Assembly: GCF_039839275.1 (NCBI RefSeq)
Contig: NZ_JBDOQP010000002.1
Span: forward strand, 1,302,001-1,366,000
Source: Aerobium sp039839275
GTDB lineage: Bacteria > Pseudomonadota > Alphaproteobacteria > Rhizobiales > Rhizobiaceae
Length of the DNA stretch: 64,000 nt
Direction of reading: 5' to 3'
Part shown: one piece after another, positions 1 to 8,771 of the stretch
Layout of the letters: each line of letters starts with the position of its first letter
Numbering within the stretch: the stretch's first letter is position 1
The notes under the pieces: generated by a model
The model's database searches: none
Seen by the model: only the letters and a program-made list of their open reading frames with translations
Told to the model about the DNA's origin: nothing
Position numbers and translations under genes: made by a program

Positions 1-1
1 C

Positions 2-616
2 GCGGTGCTTCCGCCACCTACAGGGCGCGCCATGGCGAAGACCACCGAAAAGGTCGTCTGCATCGGCGCCTCGACGGGCGGGACGGAATCGTTGCGCGAG
101 GTTCTCGAGGCGTTGCCGGCCAATGCGCCCGGCATCGTCATCGTGCAGCACATGCCGGAAAAATTCACGGCCGCTTTCGCGCGCCGGCTGAACGGGCTGT
201 GCCAGATGGAAGTGAAGGAGGCCGAGCACGGCGATCCGGTGTTGCGCGGCCATGTGCTCATTGCGCCGGGCGACCATCACGTGCTGCTCGAACGCCAGGG
301 CGCGCGCTATCACGTCTCGGTGCGGCAGGGTCCGCTGGTGTCGCGCCACAGACCATCGGTGGATGTGCTGTTCCGCTCGGCTGCGCGCTCGGCGGGCGCC
401 AATGCGGTCGGCATCATCCTGACCGGCATGGGCGACGACGGCGCGCGCGGCCTGCTCGAAATGAAGGAAGCGGGAGCGCACACGGTGGCGCAGGACGAAG
501 CGACCTCCGTCGTCTTCGGCATGCCCAAGGAGGCGATCGCCCGCGGGGCTGCCGACAAGATCCTCCCGCTGGAGCGGATGGCCGGCGAAATCATGCAGTC
601 GACCCAAAGCTGGTGA
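2..616 (+). CDS. cheB: Chemotaxis protein-glutamate methylesterase CheB, C-terminal part (cut by window edge)
   Basis: This is the methylesterase domain of CheB, which removes methyl groups from (and deamidates) chemoreceptors during adaptation. The catalytic residues are visible: Ser in GASTGG (near base 71), His in QHMP (near 149) and Asp in GMGDDG (near 437). Full CheB is about 350 residues with an N-terminal receiver domain; only about 204 codons are here and the frame is open to the window edge, so the receiver probably lies upstream. A GTG at 5 and an ATG at 32 are possible internal starts if it is a stand-alone methylesterase, but the proline-rich run just before the domain looks like the interdomain linker. 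It ends before a bidirectional terminator shared with rpsP. Confidence 0.93.
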   Translation, partial: AVLPPPTGRAMAKTTEKVVCIGASTGGTESLREVLEALPANAPGIVIVQHMPEKFTAAFARRLNGLCQMEVKEAEHGDPVLRGHVLIAPGDHHVLLERQGARYHVSVRQGPLVSRHRPSVDVLFRSAARSAGANAVGIILTGMGDDGARGLLEMKEAGAHTVAQDEATSVVFGMPKEAIARGAADKILPLERMAGEIMQSTQSW

Positions 617-634
617 TCCCAGTCACCTGAACGA

Positions 635-662
635 AAAATGGCGGGCCGAAGCCCGCCATTTT
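635..662. terminator. Bidirectional terminator between cheB and rpsP
   Basis: A 12-bp perfect stem (635-646 with 651-662) has a CGAA tetraloop and an A-run on one side and a T-run on the other. It can therefore end both the rightward cheB transcript and the leftward ffh-rpsP transcript. Confidence 0.85.
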
Positions 663-685
663 CGTTTCCGAATTCGCAGCCTGGA

Positions 686-1102
<417 letters not shown>

Positions 1103-1157
1103 GTCATTTCTCCTGGATTTTGGGCCGAAGGGCCGCATTTCGACATTTCGTTGATGG

Positions 1158-1478
1158 TCAGGCTCGGGTTTCCGCGCCCGAGGCGATTGCCTCGTGGTGG
1201 CGGATGACCTCGCGGATGATGAAGTTGAGGAACTTCTCCGCGAAGTCGGGATCGAGGTTTGCGTCATGCGCAAGCTGGCGCAGGCGCGCAATCTGCTGTT
1301 GCTCGCGGGCGGGATCGGCCGGCGGCAAATCGTGCTTCGCCTTGAGCACGCCGACCGCCTGGGTACAGCGGAAGCGCTCGGCGAGCATGTGGACGAGGGC
1401 CGCGTCGATGTTGTCGATCGAGGCCCGGTATTCGGCGAGCTGGGCGCGCGCGGCGTCTGTCGTCGTGATGTCGTTCAT
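1158..1478 (-). CDS. Chorismate mutase (AroQ class, type II)
   Basis: This 106-residue all-helical protein matches the AroQ-type chorismate mutase fold, which converts chorismate to prephenate in phenylalanine and tyrosine synthesis. It has the first-helix pattern RASIDNIDAALVHMLAERF, then AVGVLKA, a short AREQQ helix and a C-terminal FLNFIIREVIRHH helix. The ATG at 1478 follows AGGGGG; an in-frame GTG at 1490 overlaps the ffh stop and is less likely. It sits 8 bases after the ffh stop, so it is co-transcribed between ffh and rpsP, an arrangement seen in other Rhizobiales. It is a free-standing mutase, not fused to prephenate dehydratase. Confidence 0.93.
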   Translation of the reverse strand: MNDITTTDAARAQLAEYRASIDNIDAALVHMLAERFRCTQAVGVLKAKHDLPPADPAREQQQIARLRQLAHDANLDPDFAEKFLNFIIREVIRHHEAIASGAETRA

Positions 1479-1486
1479 GGTCCCCC

Positions 1487-3058
1487 TCACTTCTTCCTTG
1501 GGCCGGGCAGGCCGGGAAGCTTCGGACCGCCCGGCAGGCCAGGAAACCCGGCCCCCGGAAGGCCCGGCAGTCCGCCAGGAAGACCCTTGGGCATGCCGCC
1601 GCCCAGCCCGGCAGCTTCAGCCTGTTTCTGGAGCGCTTCGAGCTGCTTCGGGTCCATCTTCGAAAGGTCGGGCATGCCGCCCATTCCACCCATGCCGCCG
1701 AGGCCCATCTTCTGGGCCATGCCCCCCATCAGGCCGCGCATCATGCCGCCGCCCTTGCCCTTGCCACCCATGGCCTTCATCATGTCGGCCATCTGGCGAT
1801 GCATCTTGAGCAGCTTGTTGATCTGGGCGGCGTCCGTACCGGAACCCGCCGCGATCCGCTTCTTGCGCGAATGCTTGAGGAGATCAGGGTTGGCGCGCTC
1901 GGCCTTGGTCATCGACTGGATGATCGCGATCTGGCGGCCGAACATCTTGTCGTCGAAGCCAGCCGAAGCCATCTGGTCCTTCATCTTCCCCATGCCCGGC
2001 ATCATGCCCATGATGCCACCCATGCCGCCCATCGACTGCATCTGGCGAAGCTGGTCGGCAAGATCGTTCAGGTCGAACTTGCCCGACTGCATCTTCTTGG
2101 CCATGGCCGCGGCTTTTTCCGCGTCGATGGTCTCGGCAGCCTTCTCGACGAGGCTGACGATGTCGCCCATGCCGAGAATACGGTCGGCGATGCGCTTGGG
2201 ATGAAACTCCTCGAGAGCATCCATCTTCTCGCCGACGCCGATCAGCTTGATCGGCTTGCCGGTGACGGCCCGCATCGAAAGCGCGGCGCCGCCGCGGCCG
2301 TCGCCGTCCATGCGGGTCAGGACAAGGCCGGTGACGCCGACGCGTTCATCGAAATTGCGTGCGAGATTGACAGCGTCCTGACCGGTCAGCGAGTCGGCGA
2401 CCAACAGGATTTCATGCGGGTTCGACGCACGCTTGATCTCGGCCATCTCGCCCATCAACGGCTCGTCGATGTGCGTACGGCCGGCGGTGTCGAGGATGAC
2501 GACGTCGTGGCCGCCGAGCTTCGCCGCTTGAACAGAACGCCTGGCGATGTCCACCGGCGATTGACCGGCAATGATCGGCAAGGTGGCCACCCCGGTCTGC
2601 TCGCCGATCTGGCGAAGCTGCTCCTGGGCGGCGGGCCGGCGCGTATCGAGCGAGGCCATGAGCACTTTCTTGCCCTGGCGGTCGGTGAGGCGCTTGGCGA
2701 TCTTGCCGGTGGTGGTGGTCTTGCCCGAACCCTGCAGACCGACCATCATGATGACGACCGGAGCCGGCGCATTGAGGTCGATCGTCTCGCCCTCCGAGCC
2801 GAGCATCTCCACGAGCTCGTCATGGACGATCTTGACGACCATCTGGCCGGGCTTGATCGATTTCAGAACCTCGGCGCCGACGGCCTTGGCGCGGACCTTG
2901 TCGGTGAAGGAGCGGACGACTTCCAGCGCCACATCGGCTTCGATCAGCGCACGGCGCACCTCGCGCAGCGCGGCGGAGACATCGGCCTCCGACAGCGCGC
3001 CACGACCGGTCAGGCCGTTCAATATCGAACCAAGTCGTTCCTGTAGGCTCTCAAACAT
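1487..3058 (-). CDS. ffh: Signal recognition particle protein Ffh (SRP54)
   Basis: Ffh is the SRP GTPase that binds signal peptides of nascent membrane proteins and delivers ribosomes to FtsY. It has an N domain (1-95), a G domain with GLQGSGKT (107-114), DTRRPAA, DTAGR and TRMDGD, and a methionine-rich M domain from about residue 300. The length, 523 residues, exceeds the usual 450-480 because of a Gly/Pro/Leu-rich tail over the last 50 or so residues with repeated GLPG units. It is first in the ffh-chorismate mutase-rpsP operon. I could not recognise the SRP RNA in the flanking DNA. Confidence 0.98.
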   Translation of the reverse strand: MFESLQERLGSILNGLTGRGALSEADVSAALREVRRALIEADVALEVVRSFTDKVRAKAVGAEVLKSIKPGQMVVKIVHDELVEMLGSEGETIDLNAPAPVVIMMVGLQGSGKTTTTGKIAKRLTDRQGKKVLMASLDTRRPAAQEQLRQIGEQTGVATLPIIAGQSPVDIARRSVQAAKLGGHDVVILDTAGRTHIDEPLMGEMAEIKRASNPHEILLVADSLTGQDAVNLARNFDERVGVTGLVLTRMDGDGRGGAALSMRAVTGKPIKLIGVGEKMDALEEFHPKRIADRILGMGDIVSLVEKAAETIDAEKAAAMAKKMQSGKFDLNDLADQLRQMQSMGGMGGIMGMMPGMGKMKDQMASAGFDDKMFGRQIAIIQSMTKAERANPDLLKHSRKKRIAAGSGTDAAQINKLLKMHRQMADMMKAMGGKGKGGGMMRGLMGGMAQKMGLGGMGGMGGMPDLSKMDPKQLEALQKQAEAAGLGGGMPKGLPGGLPGLPGAGFPGLPGGPKLPGLPGPRKK

Positions 3059-3375
3059 CCGCTTTTCCCGTTCCCTGTCGTTGTTCGCCAGAGAGGTAAT
3101 GCCTCAGCGCCGCGATGCCAAACCCAAAGCCAAAAAGCACCCGGGGGCGCATCGCGCTGCCGGGTGGTGACCTCCGGGATCGTATCTTCTCGTGGGAAGA
3201 TCGCCCCGGTCGGCGGCTCGGAGTTGTCACTCGTCGCTGAATTCGTGCCGCTCTAGACAGGAAAACGCCGACGGAGTCAAGCGCGCGTGGCTGTGTGGCA
3301 TGAATACATAGGTATTGACCTAACTATCAGTATGGCCTATCCAGGTTCCAGAATGATGACGAGGGAGATGGGTTC
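3059..3375. other. Intergenic region between ffh and the ArsR gene
   Basis: This 317-bp spacer lies between divergent genes. The left half presumably carries the ffh promoter, which I could not place. There is a weak 6-bp hairpin near 3184-3201. The right end holds the ArsR promoter and palindrome listed separately. I see no additional gene and no SRP RNA signature. Confidence 0.6.
3309..3343 (+). promoter_or_regulatory. Candidate promoter and ArsR operator
   Basis: A TTGACC -35 (3315-3320), 17-bp spacer and TATCCA -10 (3338-3343) lie upstream of the ArsR gene. A perfect short inverted repeat, TAGGT-attg-ACCTA (3309-3322), covers the -35. A repressor bound there would block the promoter, as expected for an autoregulated ArsR/SRPBCC pair. 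The assignment is by inspection only. Confidence 0.45.
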
Positions 3376-3756
3376 GTGGGGACGAGATCGGGGGACACAG
3401 GCCGCAACAGCATCGGCGCGCCAGACGCGCTGATCGTCGACGGCATCTTCCGGGCGCTGGCCGACCCGACCCGCCGGCAGGTGCTCGAGCGGCTCAGCGC
3501 CCATCCGGCCTCTGTGAGCGAACTGGCGGAGCCATACGAAATGGCGCTGCCATCCTTCCTCCAGCATCTGAAGGTACTGGAGAGCTGCGGGCTCGTTCGG
3601 TCTCATAAGACAGGACGTGTACGCACCTACCAGATCGCACCGGATCGACTAAAGCTGGCCGAAGACTGGCTCGGGCGGCAGCGCACCCTGTGGGAACGCA
3701 GGTTGGACCGGCTGGACAGTTATCTCATGCAGTTGAAGGAGGAAGACGGAAAATGA
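3376..3756 (+). CDS. ArsR-family winged-helix transcriptional regulator
   Basis: A 126-residue winged-helix regulator with the ArsR pattern ADPTRRQVLERL, then SVSELAEPYEMALPSFLQHL as the recognition helix region and GLVRSHKTGRVRTYQI as the wing. There is no metal-binding CxC motif, so it is probably not a metal sensor; it resembles the ArsR type paired with SRPBCC proteins. The only in-frame start with the right context is GTG at 3376, after GGAGATGG. Its TGA overlaps the ATG of the SRPBCC gene by four bases (ATGA), so the two are translationally coupled. A candidate operator overlaps its promoter. Confidence 0.9.
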   Translation: MGTRSGDTGRNSIGAPDALIVDGIFRALADPTRRQVLERLSAHPASVSELAEPYEMALPSFLQHLKVLESCGLVRSHKTGRVRTYQIAPDRLKLAEDWLGRQRTLWERRLDRLDSYLMQLKEEDGK

Positions 3757-4238
3757 CCTCATCCGTGATCAAGATCGATCCGGCGCTCGACCTCGTGCTG
3801 GAGCGTGAAATCGACGTGCCCGTCGACCTCGTCTGGAAAGCCTGGACGACACCGGCGCATCTGAAGGAATGGTTCGTGCCGAAGCCCTGGACCGTGACGG
3901 CGTGCGAGATCGACCTGCGCCCGGGCGGGCGCTTCTCGACCACGATGCGCTCTCCGGAGGGGCAGGAGTTTCCAAACGAGGGCTGCTACCTCGAAGTGGT
4001 GCCGAACGAGAGACTCGTCTTCACCGACACACTCTTGCCGGGATTTCGTCCGGCGCCGGAGCCCTTCTTCACCGCGGTACTGGAACTGACCCGCCAGGGT
4101 GAGGGGACGCGTTACAAGGCGATCGCCATCCACGGCAATCAGGACACGCGCAAGAAGCACGAGGAAATGGGCTTTCACGACGGTTGGAGTACGGTCGTCG
4201 ACCAGATGGTCGAGCACATCAAGGCGCAGCGCCCGTAA
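3753..4238 (+). CDS. SRPBCC (AHSA1-like) domain protein
   Basis: This 161-residue single-domain START/AHSA1-like protein has the family signatures EIDVPVDLVWKAWTTPAHLKEWF, CEIDLRPGGRF and MGFHDGWSTVVDQM. Members form a helix-grip fold with a hydrophobic pocket that binds small ligands; the ligand here is unknown. It overlaps the upstream ArsR gene by four bases, and the two probably form a sensor/effector pair. GGAGG sits upstream inside the ArsR coding region. A hairpin terminator follows directly. Confidence 0.9.
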   Translation: MTSSVIKIDPALDLVLEREIDVPVDLVWKAWTTPAHLKEWFVPKPWTVTACEIDLRPGGRFSTTMRSPEGQEFPNEGCYLEVVPNERLVFTDTLLPGFRPAPEPFFTAVLELTRQGEGTRYKAIAIHGNQDTRKKHEEMGFHDGWSTVVDQMVEHIKAQRP

Positions 4239-4247
4239 ATGCGCAAA

Positions 4248-4273
4248 AGCCGTCGGCATCGCTGCCGACGGCT
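4248..4273. terminator. Hairpin terminator after the SRPBCC gene
   Basis: A perfect 11-bp stem (4248-4258 with 4263-4273) around a TCGC loop lies between convergent genes, preceded by AAAA and followed by a short T-containing stretch. It is likely to serve both directions. Confidence 0.75.
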
Positions 4274-4292
4274 CTTGTAACGGTTATACGTT

Positions 4293-4970
4293 CTAGCGAA
4301 CGATGTGGACGATGCGCCGCGACTGCGGCTCGACCAGCACCGGCTGGCCGTTCACGTAGACGTAGCGATACTCGTAGTCCGGGATCTCGTAGACTTCCAC
4401 GGTCTCCGGCAGGCTCGCTCCCACCACGACCTCGCCTTCGAGATAGACGGGATCGATCGGGTTGTCCTGGATATAGGTGCGCACCTGCGGTTCCGGCTGC
4501 AGGATGTCGCCGGTCGCGCCACCTGCCGCGCCGCCGGCGATACCGCCGACCGCCGCGCCGATGGGCCCGCCGATGATCGCACCGGCAATCGCGCCCGTGG
4601 CCGCGCCGGTCAGGCCGCCAACGGTGGAGCCGGCAGGCTCGTCATAGACCACGACCGGAACTTCCATCTCGGCAGGACGCTCCGTGACGACGACTTCAAC
4701 GCCTGAATTGTCGCCGATGAGGTAGTCCGAATAAGCCCATCCGTCGACGCCAGCGGCGCTGACCTGACACCAGCTACTGCCTTCAAGGCAGCCCATGAGG
4801 GTCGCTTCCTGGTCGGCGCCGATGGCACCAATTACCGGGTACTGCGGCCCCGGGCCGGAACGCACGTTGAGGTCGGTGGTCGCGACGACGGCGGTTTGTG
4901 CCATGGCGGCACCGGACATGATGAGCATTGCGCCCGCAGTGGCCATGAATAGCTTGGTTTTCATCTTCAT
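4293..4970 (-). CDS. Secreted SH3-domain protein with glycine-zipper segment and DUF1236-like C-terminus
   Basis: A 225-residue exported protein. It has a signal peptide (KTKLFMATAGAMLIMSGAAMA), then a bacterial SH3b domain (DLNVRSGPGPQYPVIG ... SWCQVS ... GWAYSDYL). A low-complexity Ala/Gly segment with GxxxG repeats (about 125-160), typical of glycine zippers, precedes a C-terminal region ending YRYVYVNGQPVLVEP, which resembles DUF1236. SH3b domains often bind peptidoglycan, so a periplasmic or envelope role is likely, but the exact function is unknown. The ATG at 4970 follows GGAG; another ATG two codons on is possible. Confidence 0.85.
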   Translation of the reverse strand: MKMKTKLFMATAGAMLIMSGAAMAQTAVVATTDLNVRSGPGPQYPVIGAIGADQEATLMGCLEGSSWCQVSAAGVDGWAYSDYLIGDNSGVEVVVTERPAEMEVPVVVYDEPAGSTVGGLTGAATGAIAGAIIGGPIGAAVGGIAGGAAGGATGDILQPEPQVRTYIQDNPIDPVYLEGEVVVGASLPETVEVYEIPDYEYRYVYVNGQPVLVEPQSRRIVHIVR

Positions 4971-5036
4971 TACTCCGTTGACGTTCCCCTTCGGGCTCAA
5001 CAACGGAATCAGGCCGATGCCGTTCCTCCTTAATGC

Positions 5037-6299
5037 TCACAAAATGCTACCGGACGGCGAATGAGGACCCGCCAGCCGTGCCACCACGTCGCGCGCGACG
5101 GCTTCGCCGGATAGCCTCGCACCTGCACAGGTCTGGATCAGTGGCCCAGCCAGATGTTCGCCGGCAAACCAGATGCGCTCGCCGACCGGATCGGAAAGCA
5201 CTGCCCGCGCCGTCGACTTGCCGGGCCGTGCTGCGGCATAGGCGCCGCGTACGAAACGCTCGCCGCTCCAGCGCGTCATGGTGGCGCGGCCGACATATTT
5301 TCGCGCATCGTTGCCAAAGAGTCCGCAAAGCTGGCCGACGACATAGTCGACGCCCGCATCCTCTCCCGCCGCTTCCATCTCCCAGGCGAAATCGCCGCCG
5401 ACGAAGCCGACCATCAGATCGATGTCGAACGGAAAGCAGAGGAAATACAGGTCGTGGCGTGCGTGCCCCTCCACCAGGAGGTCATCGAATGGCTTGAGGC
5501 CGAAGCGGCCGCCGCTGATCTCGACCGGAATCTTGGTCAGCATGCCCATCGGCAGGTCGAAGAGAGCTTCGACATGACCGGCGGGGAGTTCCGGCAGGAA
5601 CTCTATCTCGTTGAACGCGAGAACCGCAGGCGACGCGGTCACGATCACCGCGCGGGCACGAACCGTGCCCCGGTTCGTGCCGATCGCGACACCAGGCCCG
5701 CCCCAGCGGATATTGCGCACTGGCGTCGACAGTTCGACTGGAACGTCGGCGCCAAAGCGGGCGACGAGCGCGCCGAAGCCTTCACGGGTAAAATAGTTCG
5801 GGTCGAGGTCGGCGGTCGCCCGGAAGTCAGCGATGGATATTTCGTCGGGGTCCTTGCCGAAATCCATCGGCCCGGAAAACGTTGCTGAGGCCCGAAGCGC
5901 CCGGCCGTAGGGCAATAGACTCGCAAGGCTGTCCTGCACGCCTTCATGCGCCGTGATACTGGCCTGGATATGGGCGTCGGCCTGCGCCATAGCCGCCATC
6001 TCCTCCGGCGCGGCCCTGCGCTTTCCGAAATAGAGATGGTCGAGCCCCATCTCGTGGTGAAACAGAGTCCAGCCGGCGGATTTCGCTTCCTCGAAATAGG
6101 GATTGCGATCGGCGGCATGCAGCCAGGCGCAGCCAATGTCGAACGGAACACCGAAATGATCGGACGACGTATGGGCCCGGCCGCCGATGCGGTCCATCGC
6201 TTCCAGCATGCGGAAACTCAAGCCGGCGGCGCGGATGATTTTTGCGGCTGCCAATCCAGCCGATCCCGCGCCGACGATCACGACATCGACATCCTGCAT
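5037..6299 (-). CDS. FAD-dependent amine oxidase (flavin monoamine oxidase family)
   Basis: A 420-residue flavoprotein with an N-terminal FAD-binding Rossmann motif (VVIVGAGSAGLAAA), the RIGGRAHT motif that follows it in amine oxidases, and a C-terminal FAD segment (WFAGEHLAGPLIQTCAGA). The family oxidises amines, polyamines or related substrates; the substrate cannot be read from the sequence. The N-terminus lacks a signal peptide, so it is probably cytoplasmic. ATG 6299 is chosen because the Rossmann strand begins three residues later; a longer frame upstream has no family similarity. It stands alone, convergent with nothing and divergent from the lytic transglycosylase gene. Confidence 0.9.
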   Translation of the reverse strand: MQDVDVVIVGAGSAGLAAAKIIRAAGLSFRMLEAMDRIGGRAHTSSDHFGVPFDIGCAWLHAADRNPYFEEAKSAGWTLFHHEMGLDHLYFGKRRAAPEEMAAMAQADAHIQASITAHEGVQDSLASLLPYGRALRASATFSGPMDFGKDPDEISIADFRATADLDPNYFTREGFGALVARFGADVPVELSTPVRNIRWGGPGVAIGTNRGTVRARAVIVTASPAVLAFNEIEFLPELPAGHVEALFDLPMGMLTKIPVEISGGRFGLKPFDDLLVEGHARHDLYFLCFPFDIDLMVGFVGGDFAWEMEAAGEDAGVDYVVGQLCGLFGNDARKYVGRATMTRWSGERFVRGAYAAARPGKSTARAVLSDPVGERIWFAGEHLAGPLIQTCAGARLSGEAVARDVVARLAGPHSPSGSIL

Positions 6300-6476
6300 C
6301 TGCGATCGGCCCCCCACACCCAAAAAGTAAGGCTTCGGTAAGCATAGCAAAGCTATGGTCGCGCGTCTCGGCTCCGTTGGTCCAGGCCGACCGGGTGCGC
6401 GTTGTCGGAATGACAAGCGTCCTTGGGCATGGCAATATCGCCGCAAAGGACAACATCAACAATCTGGAGTGACCCA

Positions 6477-7292
6477 ATGGCGAAGGCGAGAGTCAAGATT
6501 CTGGCGGCGGTCATGCTCGCGCTGGGCCTATCGGCCGGCTCGGCATATGCGCAGCAATGCGGCAATACCGGCGGCGGTTTCGAGGCATGGAAGGCTGCTT
6601 TCAGCAATCAGGCAGCCTCGCGCGGTATCGGACAGAGAGGCCTGTCGGCGCTCGCGAACACCCGCTACAGCAACGCCACCATCAAGGCCGACCGCGGACA
6701 GAAAAGCTTTCGCCTGTCGCTCGACCAGTTCATGGAACGACGCGGCGCGTCCACCATCGTGCGCAAGGGCAAACAGCTCAAGCAGCAGAACGCGCAATTG
6801 CTCAACAGCATCGAGCAGCGGTATGGGGTGCCGCCCGGCGTGATCCTCGCCATCTGGGGTATGGAAACCGCGTTTGGTGGATATCTCGGCAACCAGAACA
6901 TCGTTTCGTCGGTCGCTACGCTTGCCTATGACTGCCGCCGCTCGGACTTCTTCACCCGCCAGCTCTACGCGGCGCTGCAACTGGTCGATCGCGGGCATCT
7001 GAGCCCCGACGCCATCGGCGCGGCCCATGGCGAAATCGGCCAGACCCAGTTTCTTCCTGAAAACGTCATCAAGTTCGGTGTCGACGGAGACGGCAATGGC
7101 CGCATCGACCTTATCCGGTCGCGCCCCGACGCATTGCATTCCACGGCCAACTTCCTGCGTGGCCATGGCTGGCGGCCAGGCGGCGGCTACCAGCCGGGCG
7201 AGGGGAATTTCCGCGCCATCCAGGGCTGGAACGCTGCAGGCGTCTACCAGCAGGCGATTGCCATCATGGGTCGACAGATCGACGGGAATTAA
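6477..7292 (+). CDS. Lytic murein transglycosylase (MltB-type)
   Basis: A 271-residue exported enzyme that cleaves the MurNAc-GlcNAc bond of peptidoglycan with formation of a 1,6-anhydro end. It has a signal peptide ending AYAQQ. The catalytic Glu lies in IWGMETAFG, followed by the family segments VATLAYDCRRSDFF, GEIGQTQFLPENVIKFGVDGDG and HSTANFLRGHGW. There is no C-terminal peptidoglycan-binding domain, so this is the short single-domain form common in rhizobia. ATG 6477 has CTGGAG 8 bases upstream. It shares a terminator with argG. Confidence 0.93.
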   Translation: MAKARVKILAAVMLALGLSAGSAYAQQCGNTGGGFEAWKAAFSNQAASRGIGQRGLSALANTRYSNATIKADRGQKSFRLSLDQFMERRGASTIVRKGKQLKQQNAQLLNSIEQRYGVPPGVILAIWGMETAFGGYLGNQNIVSSVATLAYDCRRSDFFTRQLYAALQLVDRGHLSPDAIGAAHGEIGQTQFLPENVIKFGVDGDGNGRIDLIRSRPDALHSTANFLRGHGWRPGGGYQPGEGNFRAIQGWNAAGVYQQAIAIMGRQIDGN

Positions 7293-7308
7293 CCGGTTCA
7301 AGACAGAA

Positions 7309-7341
7309 AAAAGGCCCGGAAGCGCCGCTTCCGGGCCTTTT
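7309..7341. terminator. Bidirectional terminator between the lytic transglycosylase gene and argG
   Basis: A 15-bp perfect stem (7309-7323 with 7327-7341) with a minimal loop is flanked by an A-run and a T-run. It lies between two convergent genes and can stop both. Confidence 0.88.
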
Positions 7342-7360
7342 CGTTGGAACTCGAGGATAC

Positions 7361-8584
7361 TCAGCCGTTGCGCTTCCGTGCGGCCAGCGTGCGCAGGCGC
7401 AGCGCGTTGAGGCGGATGAAGCCCTCCGCGTCCTTCTGGTCGTAGGCGCCGCGGTCGTCCTCGAAGGTGACAAGGGCGTCGGAATAAAGCGACTTGTCGG
7501 AGCGGCGGCCAGTGACAATCACGTTGCCCTTGTAGAGCTTGAGGCGAACGTCGCCCTCGACGTCTTCCTGGCTCTTGTCGATCAGGGCCTGCAGCATCTC
7601 GCGCTCGGGCGAGAACCAGAATCCGTTATAGATCAGCTCGGCATAACGCGGCATCAGCTCGTCCTTGAGATGGGCCGCGCCGCGGTCGAGCGTGATCGAT
7701 TCGATGGCGCGATGCGCCTGCAGCAGGATCGTGCCGCCGGGCGTCTCGTACACGCCGCGCGATTTCATCCCGACGAAGCGGTTCTCCACGAGGTCGAGAC
7801 GGCCGATGCCGTTATCGCGGCCGAGATCGTTGAGCGCGGCGAGCAGGGTGGCCGGCGACATCGGTTTGCCGTCGAGCGCGACCGGGTCGCCCTTCCTGAA
7901 GGTGACCGTGATTTCGGTGGCCTTGTCGGGCGCGTCCATCGGCGAGATGGTACGCATGTGCACATATTCCGGCGGCTCGCCCCACGGATCTTCCAGCACC
8001 TTGCCCTCGGAGGACGAGTGCAGGAGGTTGGCGTCGACGGAGAAGGGCGCCTCGCCCTTCTTGTCTTTGGCGACCGGGATCTGGTGCTGTTCAGCGAAGT
8101 TCAGCAGGTCGGTTCGCGACTTGAACGTCCAGTCCCGCCACGGCGCGATCACCTTGATGTCGGGGTTGAGCGCGTAGGCGGAGAGCTCGAAACGAACCTG
8201 GTCGTTGCCCTTGCCGGTGGCCCCGTGGGCGATGGCATCGGCGCCGGTCTCGCGGGCGATCTCGACGAGGCGCTTGGAAATCAGCGGCCGGGCGATCGAG
8301 GTGCCCAGCAGATAGAGGCCCTCATACTGGGCGTTGGCGCGGAACATCGGAAAGACGAAATCCGACACGAACTCCTCGCGAACGTCCTCGATGTAGATTT
8401 CCTTGATGCCGAGCATCTCGGCCTTCTTGCGCGCCGGCTCCAGTTCCTCGCCCTGTCCCAGATCGGCGGTGAAGGTGACGACTTCGGCCCCCACTTCCGT
8501 CTGCAGCCATTTGAGGATGATGGAGGTGTCGAGACCGCCGGAATAGGCCAGCACCACCTTCTTGACGTCTTTCCACTTCGACAT
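7361..8584 (-). CDS. argG: Argininosuccinate synthase
   Basis: ArgG joins citrulline and aspartate with ATP to make argininosuccinate, the penultimate step of arginine synthesis. The 407-residue protein has the ATP pyrophosphatase P-loop AYSGGLDTS near the start and the family segments AIAHGATGKGNDQVRFE and YETPGGTIL. The ATG at 8584 gives MSKWKDVKKVVLAYSGG, the usual N-terminus; the longer upstream frame is not conserved. A possible promoter (TTGCCC, 16-bp spacer, TAAAAG, on the minus strand about 8663-8636) lies 50-80 bases upstream. Confidence 0.98.
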   Translation of the reverse strand: MSKWKDVKKVVLAYSGGLDTSIILKWLQTEVGAEVVTFTADLGQGEELEPARKKAEMLGIKEIYIEDVREEFVSDFVFPMFRANAQYEGLYLLGTSIARPLISKRLVEIARETGADAIAHGATGKGNDQVRFELSAYALNPDIKVIAPWRDWTFKSRTDLLNFAEQHQIPVAKDKKGEAPFSVDANLLHSSSEGKVLEDPWGEPPEYVHMRTISPMDAPDKATEITVTFRKGDPVALDGKPMSPATLLAALNDLGRDNGIGRLDLVENRFVGMKSRGVYETPGGTILLQAHRAIESITLDRGAAHLKDELMPRYAELIYNGFWFSPEREMLQALIDKSQEDVEGDVRLKLYKGNVIVTGRRSDKSLYSDALVTFEDDRGAYDQKDAEGFIRLNALRLRTLAARKRNG

Positions 8585-8771
8585 GTCGCACCCGGTTCTC
8601 TCGCGGGCTGTCGCCCGGCTTTGCAATCGGCGGCACTTTTAACAGGTATCCGGGGCCGGGCAAGGCCATCAGATGGCGCCGCTCATCGGATTGTGAGGTG
8701 GAACGACCTTGCCGCACGACCTGCCGTCGATAGACTTTGGCTTCTGATTCTGCTGATGCGGGGGAGACCAA

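Noticed and set aside
3059..3300. SRP (4.5S-like) RNA next to ffh
   Set aside because: I looked for the conserved GGAAG...AGCAG apical loop and did not find it; ffs is usually unlinked.
6343..6357. CATAGC-aaa-GCTATG hairpin between the amine oxidase and lytic transglycosylase genes
   Set aside because: A 6-bp stem in a 180-bp divergent spacer is expected by chance and has no link to a promoter I can place.
8585..8771. Riboswitch or arginine leader upstream of argG
   Set aside because: No recognisable conserved fold or leader peptide; only a weak promoter-like pair.
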